64,000 nt of DNA from NCBI GenBank assembly GCA_026874595.1, contig CM049322.1, positions 50,013,340 to 50,077,339 of the forward strand. The letters are read 5' to 3'. A program made the translations under genes and the position numbers. The notes under the pieces are model-generated. The model was not told the DNA's origin, did not search any database, and saw only the letters and a list, made by a program, of their open reading frames with translations. Origin of the DNA: Sipunculus nudus. Its lineage: Eukaryota > Annelida > Sipuncula > Golfingiida > Sipunculidae. Below are positions 40,939-53,734 of this stretch, in pieces (position 1 is the stretch's first letter; each line of letters begins with the position of its first letter).

Positions 40939-40987
<49 letters not shown>
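40939..40987. repeat. (TA)n locus 2, unit F
   Basis: About two bases longer than in unit E, with the same flanks. Confidence 0.95.
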
Positions 40988-40990
<3 letters not shown>

Positions 40991-41963
40991 GATTAATATA
41001 TGCTTTCTCATTATATACTTTCTTTGGTTTGATGATCCATATTCATTCATTTTGGTTCTATATTAGCTGAGTGGTGGCGCCATTTTTGGGTAAAATAGTC
41101 CTTTCACCAGAAACCCCCAGTTTATTGTGTTATCTCTGTCCGAGTCAATATGATTCTCATCGACGTAACAGCTGGTCTGACACCAAAGGATCTTTTAAAT
41201 AAACAATAAAACAGATTTATAATCTTAGCTGTCAGGAAAATCCTGAGCCTCTTTGGCCGGAGGTCTTTTCTTCATACAGCAGGAAATAATAGAATGCAGC
41301 AAATGTTCCTGTTGTGATCAAAACTGATTCCAGCAGGGCCACTTGTATGGGAGATTGGAAACTAAGGTGGTTTTAGTTTCATCAGTTAGGTGGGAGAATG
41401 GTAGTTTGTGTCATGGCAAAGAGCTGACATGTGCACTGCCTCAAAAGACTGTCAGATGCCAATATATAATAACAATGTCACGTCACACTAAAACACAAGG
41501 GTTAACGAGACAGACTGTGGTCAGATAGATTATAATGTACTATGGAGATAAGATTTTGGAGAATATAAATTCCCTGAATATTTTTGATAAAAATAGAACA
41601 TGTAGCAAAATCTTCACACATTCATAAATATACATGAAAATATGAATATGTATGAGATTATAGTATTATATATGAAAATAATAATGATGAACTTTTAGCC
41701 CCGGCAGTTCTCTAGAGGAGTTTAGATATTTATGGCAGCCAGTTTTAATAGTTGAAATCAAGTGTCAAAATGGATTGTATGATATTTGTACATGAATGTT
41801 GAATATGCATGCAGGGAACCTTCAGAGGTACACAGTCAGGATTAGAGCTACTTTATGTAAATAACATGTACAAATTGGTTATCATTTGCCGTGAACGACT
41901 ATGGTCATATTTTGTACACATCCATATGTAAAATAATGGTCTACCAGTGAAAGTTTGTTATCG

Positions 41964-41967
<4 letters not shown>

Positions 41968-42030
<63 letters not shown>
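41968..42030. repeat. (TA)n locus 3, unit F (expanded)
   Basis: About 63 nt, against 17 nt in unit E. The sequence to its left is E-like and to its right is G-like, so it sits at a switch point between unit types. Confidence 0.95.
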
Positions 42031-42033
<3 letters not shown>

Positions 42034-45000
42034 GCCCTGAATTGTGCATGGTATTGATAAATAAATCCATTTAGGCATGGTTGTAATAGTGACCAGTGCA
42101 CAGTTTTGCCATTTTTTTTGCAGAGCAGAAGGAATTGTATATAAATCTTGTAATTGAAATCTTGTACCAATGCCAGGCTGTGACCTTGGCTAGTTATAAT
42201 AAAGCTTATTTCCTGTATATACTGGGTTTGTCTTCTAGTACGAGTTTGTGATATATTCTCATGTCAAGTTGCTGCAATGGATGTCTTTTATGCGTCCAAA
42301 ACATGTAAATATTTGTTTGATGAGTTAGAAACCCTCCCCCCCCCCCCAATATTACCCAATGCCATTCAAGAAGTCGGTGGAATTCACTCACTACTAAACG
42401 TAAAAAATCTCGGAATCCGGCATCATTTATATCTCTTCTGGCAAGCTCTTGGTTATCAACATCTAAGAAAGAAAGGGGGGCATGGGGAGAGGGACAGGAA
42501 TTAGGTTTAAAGGATATTTAACTCTGTGGGTACCGGTGTTTGCATATACGTGCTGCGATTCTGTCAGAGAATTAGTTCTTTATAAATGCTATTTATGATT
42601 ATCATTCATAATATTATTTAACTGTTCAGCATCAGTTGTCTGATGATCATCAACTTACACAAGAGTCGTAGGGTAAGATTTCCATATGCCTTAACATGCA
42701 TATGATCACACATGGTATGGTGGTTAACTTAGAAGAAATAGCAAAGTAATAAGGAAATACATATTTACTTTAGTTAGGTTTAAACATTTATTTAAACATC
42801 TGTTGAAAGCAAGCGGTAAGGTTTTCCTATGTAAATCATTAGTTTACAATGTATATCCCACCCACCTATCACATCTATGTGTCGGCTACATCGTAATTCA
42901 AATCTTAAGTCGTTAACAGCATAATGGAAGTAACCTCCTAGTAAACCAGCATCATTTGAATATACTTATCGTGATATTCTCACTTAAAGGTGTCTGGATA
43001 AATTACTAGCAGAAGAGATGCAATAGTATCCCTGGAGTCTTAAATCCGTTTTGAACGTGTCTCTGTTAAAAAAAAATCAACCGGCATGGTATATAGGTGG
43101 CAGCAGAAGACTTGTTCAATGGATTAAACTGTCAAAGATGTAAGGGCATACCTCCCAAATTTCACAGCTGTCCTTGGAGAAAATCTCTCACTCTCTCATC
43201 AATAAAAGCCAATTTAAAATATCATGACTTATGGCAAGCTTTTAGTTATTTTGTACAAAGGAGAAAGACAGTGGGTCTTGGGGAGAGGTACAAGGGTAAG
43301 GTTTCCCAAAAATTCCGTTCTGTATGTGCCACATTGTGGGTACAAATCTATGAGACAATAAGTGCTATATAAATACTATTTATTCTTATAATTATTATTT
43401 TTATTATTATATGCATTCATGTCCACATGCCTTGACATTAATAAAATCACCAATGGCATGAGCGTTAACTAAGAACATATAACACAGTATAATGAATAAA
43501 GACAAATATTTCCTTCAGTTGGTTTAAACATATTTATTTGAACAGGATTACATCTGTTCCAGGCTAGCTTTAAGATTTTCCTATGTAAAACATTCTTCGA
43601 GGGTTTTACAGCTACATGTATATCTCGCCCACCCATCACAGCAGGCTTATCATGAAGATAAATATTCTTACCACCTCATGTAATCTGCTTTCTCTTCAGT
43701 TTCCTGTCACGGGTAAAATGCCGTGGCAATTCAGGTCGAGAATAGTAATTACTATTGTGGCAGTAATTTACCCATTAAAAGCATATCAGTGTACAAAGAT
43801 AATCCCACATCATACAAATTTACTAATGCCTAACTGGCAGAACTGTCCATTGCCAGATAACAAATATAGATTTCTCCTAACAGAGATACAATGATATACA
43901 TAGAGTCATAAGCTTGACATTAACCCCTTAGAAATATGGCTCTATTATGTAATGTAGTTAGGTATCAACTGAGATGATGTAACGTGGCACCATGAGACTT
44001 GTTCAAAAGATAAACTATCAGATACTAGTGTATAAGGGCTTACTAATTTATACAATGATGCACAAAGCAGATCATGAGAAACGTGATAGTTTAAATTCTG
44101 TAGACTACAGGTGGCGCTCCAAGTATGGTCCGGTGGAAAAAGCATCCAAAGCTGCTGGGCGCAAAGATTGATGAAAAGACATGATCCTTAAATCGTCAAT
44201 ATGTAATGAATAAAGTTAAATTAAAACATGAAGTTGGCAAAACGGGACTTGTTGGGTGGAAAAAGCAGTCCTAGATCTTGGGTCATATACTAAATTTCAG
44301 AACATAACACTAAGTAGCCATTTGAGCAAAATGAGATTTTGTATATATTAAAATCAGCTGACAAGCCTTATACATGTATATGTTCAAGGTTACTCTCCAC
44401 ATCATTGACCCAAATCTGAATTTGGTATATCTTTGTATATCTATATCTATGCTTGGCCTAAACAACAACAAACAAAATAATCCAAAATCTTCAGCAATAT
44501 CAAATTTCAGGGCTATCCTTCAAGACACTCTTTTGATATCTCATGTATAAATAATCATAAATGTATGGTTTTCACTTGAACCATATCAATTCAAGGCTAA
44601 AGTCACTCTCATAGCTTACTGGTAGTAGGTTTTGTCCACTAAACCAATACCTGTGCACATTCATAGAGCTACAGTTTATGAGTCCTCAGGAATCAGTATT
44701 CACTGATCATAGTCAGGCCTTGCTGATAAATAAATAAAGTGAATGTCACATTTGTGAAACCTTGACCTTGCAGATCTCAGTTTCATGTACATGGTAGTTA
44801 TTAGTGTGTTTTGTCACAAAAAAACAAATATCAAACATTATAAATTACCAGATAGATAGCAGAACTGGGACGATATACAGGTAAATCAACACATCAATAC
44901 ATCAGTATATATAACATATGATATGATTGTTGGCAGCTCTGACAAGGGTCAATATGATAAAGGATTGCTCTTGTGATAATGGATAAAACAATGGATGACT

Positions 45001-45158
45001 GAAGTCACGCTTGATATCTACATCCCATGGGAATTTACAAACCCTTGACAGAGTGTATCAAGATATTTGAAGGTAATAAGTTGCACCTGATTCATGTAAC
45101 CTTTTTACTGGATTCCCAAAGAGAATTCATCACCCAATCTTTCATTATTTTACCACAG

Positions 45159-45161
<3 letters not shown>

Positions 45162-45209
<48 letters not shown>
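45162..45209. repeat. (TA)n locus 4, unit F
   Basis: About 48 nt uninterrupted, against about 35 nt in the related unit B back half. Confidence 0.95.
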
Positions 45210-45214
<5 letters not shown>

Positions 45215-46784
45215 TGTAACGGTTCCAAATAGAAATACAAATAGGGTAACCTATTATTATTATTATAATAATTATTATTATTATTATCTTCATTATTATT
45301 ATTATCTTCATTATTTTTCCTTTTGACCGTTAAACACATTTAACTTTACACTTATCTCGGTCAAATTAAAAATCTAACTGGCGACGCAGATTGAATAATT
45401 ATTTTGTCTCATATATTCAAACAGCGAGGGGCCCATATTGTTTTAAATTTAGCTATAAATGCGCAAGATTATTTATTAATTCCGTCTATTAAAAATGGAA
45501 AAATAATATGAATAATATTGTAAACGGTTTAATTTTTTTTTTTCAACAATCACAGTATCAGTGCATAAATGAGCCATAAAAATCTCTCCGAAAATTCTCC
45601 CGTGGATTCTCCGACTATAAATTCAGGCAGACGCATTATTACTTCTATATGTTATCATTGTAAATAAGGCGGTGTTTTTCATATACATATCTGTCCAATT
45701 CTAACAGTTCCAACAAATGTGCTTGAGAGGCTGACATTAACTTATCAAAAAATGCCGCGAAAGTGGCGCCTCATGTATCTCATTTGGGAACTAAGAGCCT
45801 ATAGTTATCTAGCAGATGCCAGCTTCTCCTTGGGGCAATTGTGAAAAAGCACAATCTGTTGGTACCATTTTTCTCTCTGCAGAAAAAAAATGTTGGTGCA
45901 TGATGAAAACGCTAAAATCCTATATTATCAAAAAAATAGAGCCACATATTAATGGCCCTTTAATTAGTTTGAGGTTGACTCTTCAGCCCGGACCTGTCAT
46001 ATTACATTTGATCCGGTGGACCCTACACAAATTGCCCAACTGCTCTGTTACTCGCACCTACTTTAGACAGACACGGCAGTTGGTGAGCGACAATGAGAGT
46101 AATCTGAACAATTGCCCTGGACCATGCGTAAGTTTAACTAGGCGTCATAGCTGTTGGGTATTAAGGAAGTTGCGTCTGGTTAATATTTCATTTCAAACCT
46201 CAAATTGAAATCCCTAACCCTATCTATGTAGATCAACCCGTGAAAATGTCTTCAAGTTGAAAATGAATTGGAAATGTTGATCTCTTGGAAGGGTATGAAC
46301 CCTGAAACAATATACTGTGGTTGACTTAAAAATTTTCTGAACCCTGTGTTATTTTCCCTCTGTATCAATGTGAGATGTTGACACTCTGGGCTACAAAAAG
46401 TAAGGCTAACATATCACCACCCTGAGTACTTAGGATTCCACTTTTAAGTGTTTTTAATACGTTTTTGGGTCATGCTTTGGATACTTGTTGATACCGTGAA
46501 GTATACATCATCCCATGATATACACCAAAACCTTCAGATAATCGCATGATAGGGACAGGAAAAGGAAATGAGTTTCAATGGTTTAGGTACTCTTGAGTCA
46601 ATAAAGGGACAAGTGGCCTTACCTACGCTTTTGTAAAAGAATGCATGATACATGTCTATTTTATATCCAATGGAAAATGATAAACCACTAAAACACAACA
46701 GAGCATCACAACTATTTTGGTATGAGTGAATGATTGAATACTGCATAGAAATATGCACACGTTCAACAGAACTAATGTGTTAAC

Positions 46785-46833
<49 letters not shown>

Positions 46834-47724
46834 GAAAATAACATAAATATTTATGGCGTAAGACTGAGTGTGGTGTATATATGGGTGAAAGTTTCTTGAG
46901 GTTACAAGACTTTCAGAGTATCAACAGTTTACAGTCAGGGCTGGAGTCCATATTGTCTATGAATTATAAATGTATTTATGTGATCTGTATAGTCGGATTC
47001 GCACATTATACCGATCCTCCAGTCTGTTAGGGTCCATGTATAACATTGAATAAAACACAGGTATTATACAGAGCAAAATATGAAATAGCCCTATATTTTT
47101 ACCTTAATACTGCAACTATGTATAGTTGTACATCCAATATAATTATATGAATAAAATATGACAGGGTTTGGCCATGGTTCAGACTGTAGTTATATAAACC
47201 ATACATGATTATTATAGCAATATATCCCTTAATCAGCACATGGTGATCTATTGTGGGGCATCCTGTTTGATCAACCATCTTGCGAACAGAAAGAGTCAGC
47301 GTCATGTGATCAAATGACCTGATCATGTGATCATTTCCCCATATAATTCAAGTATCGCCTGGTGAAAATGGTCTTGATCATAAAAAAATTTATATAACTT
47401 ATCACAAGATCAAACATTTCCTTATTCAGTTTCAATGATATTACATTTGAAATTTAAACAAGTGCTTGCCCCTGCTAATTTGATATCTGATTTCCTACCA
47501 ACTAGTGTTGTTATCAAGTTATATATATATATCGTCAGCCATCCAGTTTAGCCAGGCATATAACTTTGTTTTATTATAACCTGCATCTCAAGAAACTCTA
47601 AGCAATCAGGCATATGTAGTGAGTGTATTGTGAAGTTTTTTAGGATTAAATAACGGATGTAGACGAGGCTTACAGCGGGCTGTAATGTTCCTTCAGATTG
47701 CTTTTGTTAATTAATTTCAGGTGG

Positions 47725-47726
<2 letters not shown>

Positions 47727-47789
<63 letters not shown>
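47727..47789. repeat. (TA)n locus 2, unit G, interrupted
   Basis: A long (TA)n like units A and C but with a single T-to-C change giving TACATA near 47775. Confidence 0.95.
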
Positions 47790-48770
47790 AATGATTAATA
47801 TATGCTTTCTCATTATATACTTTCTTTGGTTTGATGATCCATATTCATTCATTTTGGTTCTATATTAGCTGAGTGGTGGCAGCCATTTTTGGGTAAAATA
47901 GTCCTTTCACCAGAAACCCCCAGTTTATTGTGTTATCTCTGTCCGAGTCAATATGATTCTCATCGACGTAGCAGCTGGTCTGACACCAAAAGATCTTTTA
48001 AATAAACAATAAAACAGATTTATAATCTTAGCTGTCAGGAAAATGCTGAGCCTCTTTGGCCGGAGGTCTTTTCTTCATACAGCAGGAAATAATAGAATGC
48101 AGCAACTGTTCCTGTTGTGATCAAAACTGATTCCAGCAGGGCCTCTTGTATGGGAGATTGGAAACTAAGAAGGTTTTAGTTTCATCAGTTAGGTGGGAGA
48201 ATGGTAGTTTGTGTCATGGCAAAGAGCTGACATGTGCACTGCCTCAGAAGACTGTCAGATGCCAATATATAATAACAATGTCACGTCACACTAAAACACA
48301 AGGGTTAACAAGACAGACTGTGGTCAGATAGATTATAATGTTACAATAGAGATAAGATTTTGGAGAATATAAATTCTCTGAATATTTTTGATAAAAATAG
48401 AACATGTAGCAAAATCTTCACACATTCATCAATATACATGAAAATATGAATATGTATGAGATTATAGTATTATATATGATAATAATAATAATGATGAACT
48501 TTTAGTCCCGGCAGTTCTCTAGAGGAGTTTAGATATTTATGGCAGCCAGTTTTAATAGTTGAAATCAAGTGTCAAAATGGATTGTATGATATTTGTACAT
48601 GAATGTTGAATATGCATGCAGGGAACCTTCAGAGGTACACAGTCAGGATTAGAGCTACTTTATGTAAATAACATGTACAAATTGGTTATCATTTGCCGTG
48701 AACGACTATGGTCATATTTTGTACACATCCATATGTAAAATAATGGTCTACCAGTGAAAGTTTGTTATCG

Positions 48771-48774
<4 letters not shown>

Positions 48775-48861
<87 letters not shown>
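48775..48861. repeat. (TA)n locus 3, unit G (most expanded)
   Basis: About 87 nt uninterrupted (TA)n, the longest pure run in the window. It shares its flanking haplotype with the expanded locus of unit F. Confidence 0.95.
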
Positions 48862-48864
<3 letters not shown>

Positions 48865-51800
48865 GCCCTGAATTGTGCATGGTATTGATAAATAAATCCA
48901 TTTAGGCATGGTTGTAATAGTGACCAGTGCACAGTTTTGCCATTTTTTTTGCAGAGCAGAAGGAATTGTATATAAATCTTGTAATTGAAATCTTGTACCA
49001 ATGCCAGGCTGTGACCTTGGCTAGTTATAATAAAGCTTATTTCCTGTATATACTGGGTTTGTCTTCTAGTACGAGTTTGTGATATATTCTCATGTCAAGT
49101 TGCTGCAATAGATGTCTTTTATGCGTCCAAAACATGTAAATATTTGTTTGATGAGTTAGAAACCCTCCCCCCCCCCCAATATTACCCAATGCCATTCAAG
49201 AAGTCGGTGGAATTCACTCACTACTAAACGTAAAAAATCTCGGAATCCGGCATCATTTATATCTCTTCTGGCAAGCTCTTGGTTATCAACATCTAAGAAA
49301 GAAAGGGGGGCATGAGGAGAGGGACAGGAATTAGGTTTAAAGGATATTTAACTCTGTGGGTACCGGTGTTTGCATATACGTGCTGCGATTCTGTCAGAGA
49401 ATTAGTTCTTTATAAATGCTATTTATGATTATCATTCATAATATTATTTAACTGTTCAGCATCAGTTGTCTGATGATCATCAACTTACACAAGAGTCGTA
49501 GGGTAAGATTTCCATATGCCTTAACATGCATATGATCACACATGGTATGGTGGTTAACTTAGAAGAAATAGCAAAGTAATAAGGAAATACATATTTACTT
49601 TAGTTAGGTTTAAACATTTATTTAAACATCTGTTGAAAGCAAGCGGTAAGGTTTTCCTATGTAAATCATTAGTTTACAATGTATATCCCACCCACCTATC
49701 ACATCTATGTGTCGGCTACATCGTAATTCAAATCTTAAGTCGTTAACAGCATAATGGAAGTAACCTCCTAGTAAACCAGCATCATTTGAATATACTTATC
49801 GTGATATTCTCACTTAAAGGTGTCTGGATAAATTACTAGCAGAAGAGATGCAATAGTATCCCTGGAGTCTTAAATCCGTTTTGAACGTGTCTCTGTTAAG
49901 AAAAATATCAACCGGCATGGTATATAGGTGGCAGCAGAAGACTTGTTCAATGGATAAAACTGTCAAAGATGTAAGGGCATACCTCCCAAATTTCACAGCT
50001 GCTATGGAGAAAATCTCTCACTCTCTCATCAATAAAAGCCAATTTAAAATATCATGACTTATGGCAAGCTTTTAGTTATTTTGTACAAAGGAGAAAGACA
50101 GTGGGTCTTGGGGAGAGGTACAAGGGTAAGGTTTTCCCAAAAATTCCGTTCTGTATGTGCCACATTGTGGGTACAAATCTATGAGACAATAAGTGCTATA
50201 TAAATACTATTTATTCTTATAATTATTATTTTTATTATTATATGCATTCATGCCCATATGCCTTGACAATAATATCACCAATGGCATGAGCGTTAACTAA
50301 GAACATATAACACAGTATAATGAATAAAGACAAATATTTCCTTCAGTTGGTTTAAACATATTTATTTGAACAGGATTACATCTGTTCCAGGCTAGCTTTA
50401 AGATTTTCCTATGTAAAACATTCTTCGAGGGTTTTACAGCTACATGTATATCTCGCCCACCCATCACAGCAGACTTATCATGAAGATAAATATTCTTACC
50501 ACCTCCTGTAATCTGCTTTCTCTTCAGTTCCCTGTCACGGGTAAAATGCCGTGGCAATTCAGGTCGAGAACAGTAATTACTATTGTGGCAGTAATTTACC
50601 CATTAAAAGCATATCGGTGCACAAAGATAATCCCACATCATACAAATTTACTAATGCCTAACTGGCAGAACTGTCCATTGCCAGATAACAAATATAGATT
50701 TCTCCCAACAGAGATACAATGATATACATAGAGTCATAAGCTTGACATTAACCCCTTAGAAATATCGCTCTATTATGTAATGTAGTTAGGTATCAACTGA
50801 AATGATGTATACTTGGCACCATGAGACTTGTTCAAAAGATAAACTATCAGATACTAGTGTATAAGGGCTTACTAATTTATACAATGATGCACAAAGCAGA
50901 TCATGAGAAACGTGATAGTTTAAATTCTGTAGACTGCAGGTGGCGCTCCAAGTATGGTCCGGCAGAAAAAGCATCCAAAGCTGCTGGGCGCAAAGATTGA
51001 TGAAAAGACATGATCCTTAAATCGTCAATATGTAATGAATAAAGTTAAATTAAAACATGAAGTTGGCAAAACGGGACTTGTTGGGTGGAAAAAGCAGTCC
51101 TAGATCTTGGGTCATATACTAAATTTCAGAACATAACACTAAGTAGCCATTTGAGCAAAATGAGATTTTGTATATATTAAAATCAGCTGACAAGCCTTAT
51201 ACATGTATATGTTCAAGGTTACTCTCCACGTCATTGACCCAAATCTGAATTTGGTATATCTTTGTATATCTATATCTATGCTTGGCCTAAACAACAACAA
51301 ACAAAATAATCCAAAATCTTCAGCAATATCAAATTTCAGAGCTATCCTTCAAGACACTCTTTTGATATCTTATGAATAAATAATCATAAATGTATTGTTT
51401 TCACTTGAACCATATCAATTCAAGGCTAAAGTCACTCTCATAGCTTACTGGTAGTAGGTTTTGTCCACTAAACCAATACCTGTGCACATTCATAGCGCTA
51501 CAGTTTATGAGTCCTCAGGAATCAGTATTCACTGATCATAGTCAGGCCTTGCTGATAATAAATAAAGTGAATGTCACATTTGTGAAACCTTGACCTTGCA
51601 GATCTCAATTTCATGTTCATGGTAATTATTTGTGTATTTTGTCACAAAAAACAAATATCAAACATTATAAATTACCAGATAGATAGCAGAATTGGGACGA
51701 TATACAGGTAACTCAACACATCAATATATCAGTATATATAATATATGATATGATTGTTGGCAGCTCTGACAAGGGTCAATATGATAAAGTATTGTTCTTG

Positions 51801-51990
51801 TGATAATGGATAAAACAATGGATAACTGAAGTCACGCTTTATATCTACATCCCATGGAAATTTACAAACGCTTGCCAGAGTGTATCAAGATATTTGAAGG
51901 TAATAAGTTGCAGCTGATTCATGTAACCTTTTCACTGGATTCCCAAAGAGAATTCATCACCCAGTCTTTCATTATTTTACCACAGAAATA

Positions 51991-52074
51991 TATTTCTATT
52001 TGGAACCGTTACATTTTCAATATAGATATATATATATATATATATTGAAAATGTAACGGTTCCAAATAGAAATA
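51991..52074. repeat. Inverted duplication with 34-bp perfect arms (unit G only)
   Basis: Left arm 51991-52024 is the exact reverse complement of right arm 52041-52074, separated by a 16 nt gatata-type spacer. In all other complete units this place holds a plain or once-interrupted (TA)n run followed by the right-arm sequence (tattgaaaatgtaacggttc in form a) only. The left arm is therefore a new inverted copy of the downstream flank. Confidence 0.95.
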
Positions 52075-53518
52075 CAAATAGGGTAACCTTTTATTATTAT
52101 TATTATTGTTATTATTGTCTTCATTATTTTACCTTATTATCGTTAAACACATTAAACTTTACACTTATCTCGGTCAAATTAAAAATCTAACTGGCGACGC
52201 AGATTGAATAATTATTTTGTCTCATATATTCACACAGCGACGAGCCCACATTGTTTTAAATTTAGGTATAAATTCGCAAGATTATTAATTAATTCCGTCT
52301 ATTAAAAGTGGAAAAATAATATGAAAAATATTGTAAACGGTTTAATGTTTTTTTTTTTTTCAACTATCACAGTATCAGTGCATAAATGAGCCATAAAATT
52401 CTCTCCGAAAATTCTCCTTGACATCAGGCTTTCCGTGGATTCTCCGACTATTAGGTCAGGCAGACGCATTATTACTTCTATATGTTATCATTGTAAATAA
52501 AGCGGTGTTTTTTAGTTCCAGCAAATGTGCTTGAGAGACTAACATTAACTTATCAAAAAATGCCGCGAAAGTGGCACCTCATGTTTCTCATTTGGGAACT
52601 GAGAGCCTATATTTATCTAGCAGATGCCAGCTACTCCTTTTGCAAACTGTGAAAAAGCACAATCTGTTGGTACCATTTTTCTCTCTGCAGAAAAAAAAAT
52701 GTTGGTGCATTTTGAAAACGCTAAAATCCTAAAAAAAATGAGCCACATATTAATGGCCCTTTAATTAGTTTGAAGTTGACACCCTTCAGCCCGGACATGT
52801 CATATTACAATTGATCCGGTGGACCCTACACAAATTGCCCAACTGCTCTCTTACTCACACCTACTTTAGACAGACCCGGCACCTGGTGAGCGACAATGAG
52901 AGTAATCTGAACAATATCCCTGGAACATGCGTAAGTGTAACTAGGCGGTCATAGCTATGGGTATTAAGGAAATTGCGTCTGGTAGATATTTCATTTCAAA
53001 ACTCAAATTGAAATCCCTAACCCTATCTATGTAGATCAACCCATGAAAATGTCTTGAAAATGAATTGGAAATGTTGATCTTTTGGAAGCGTATGAACCCT
53101 TGAACAATTTACTGTGGTTGACTTAAAAAGTTTCTGAACCATGTGTTATTTTCCCTCTGTATCAATGTGAGATGTTGACACTCCGGGCTACCAAAAGTAA
53201 GGCTAACATTTCACCATCCAGGGTACTTAGGATTCCACTTTTAAGTTTTTTTTTTAATACATATTTTTGGGTCATGCTTTGGATTCTTAATGATACCATG
53301 AAGTATACATCATCCCATGGTATACAACAAAGTCATATTAAGTCTTCAAATAATTTCCCTCGCAGCCTTTCATAATTTGTGCTTTACATACATGTAGATT
53401 CTGTCAATCGCATAATGGGGACAGGATAATGGAGATGAGTTTCAGTGGTTTAGGTACTCTTGAGTCATTAAAGGGGAAAGTGGCCTTGCCTACGCTTTTG
53501 TGAAAGAATGCATGTTAG

Positions 53519-53656
53519 ATGTCTATTTTTATATGCACTGGAAAACGAAACAACACTAAAACACAACAGAGCATCACAACTATTTTGGTATGAGTGAATG
53601 ATTGAATATTGCATAGAAATATGTACACGTTCAACAGAGCTAATGTGTTTACATAG

Positions 53657-53734
<78 letters not shown>

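Larger units (their letters stand above)
46652..53518 (+). repeat. Tandem unit G (form 1a) with F-like middle and a private inverted duplication
   Basis: The front follows units A/C (form-1 junction 47360/47361) to about 48.35 kb. It is then A/B-like until about 48507, F-like from 48519 (ttctctagagg) to about 49690, and A-like again from about 49898. The third (TA)n locus (48775-48861) is the longest uninterrupted one in the window. The second locus (47727-47789) has a TACATA interruption. The fourth locus is replaced by an inverted duplication at 51991-52074. The back half is the closest relative of the back half of unit H (shared private variants such as tttcagagctatcc and aaatatcgctc). No gene is seen. 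Confidence 0.91.

Noticed and set aside
48689-49001. Frames rich in alternating Tyr-Ile, also near 2113, 6802, 39059, 53468 and 60627
   Set aside because: These are translations of (TA)n microsatellites and carry no protein information.
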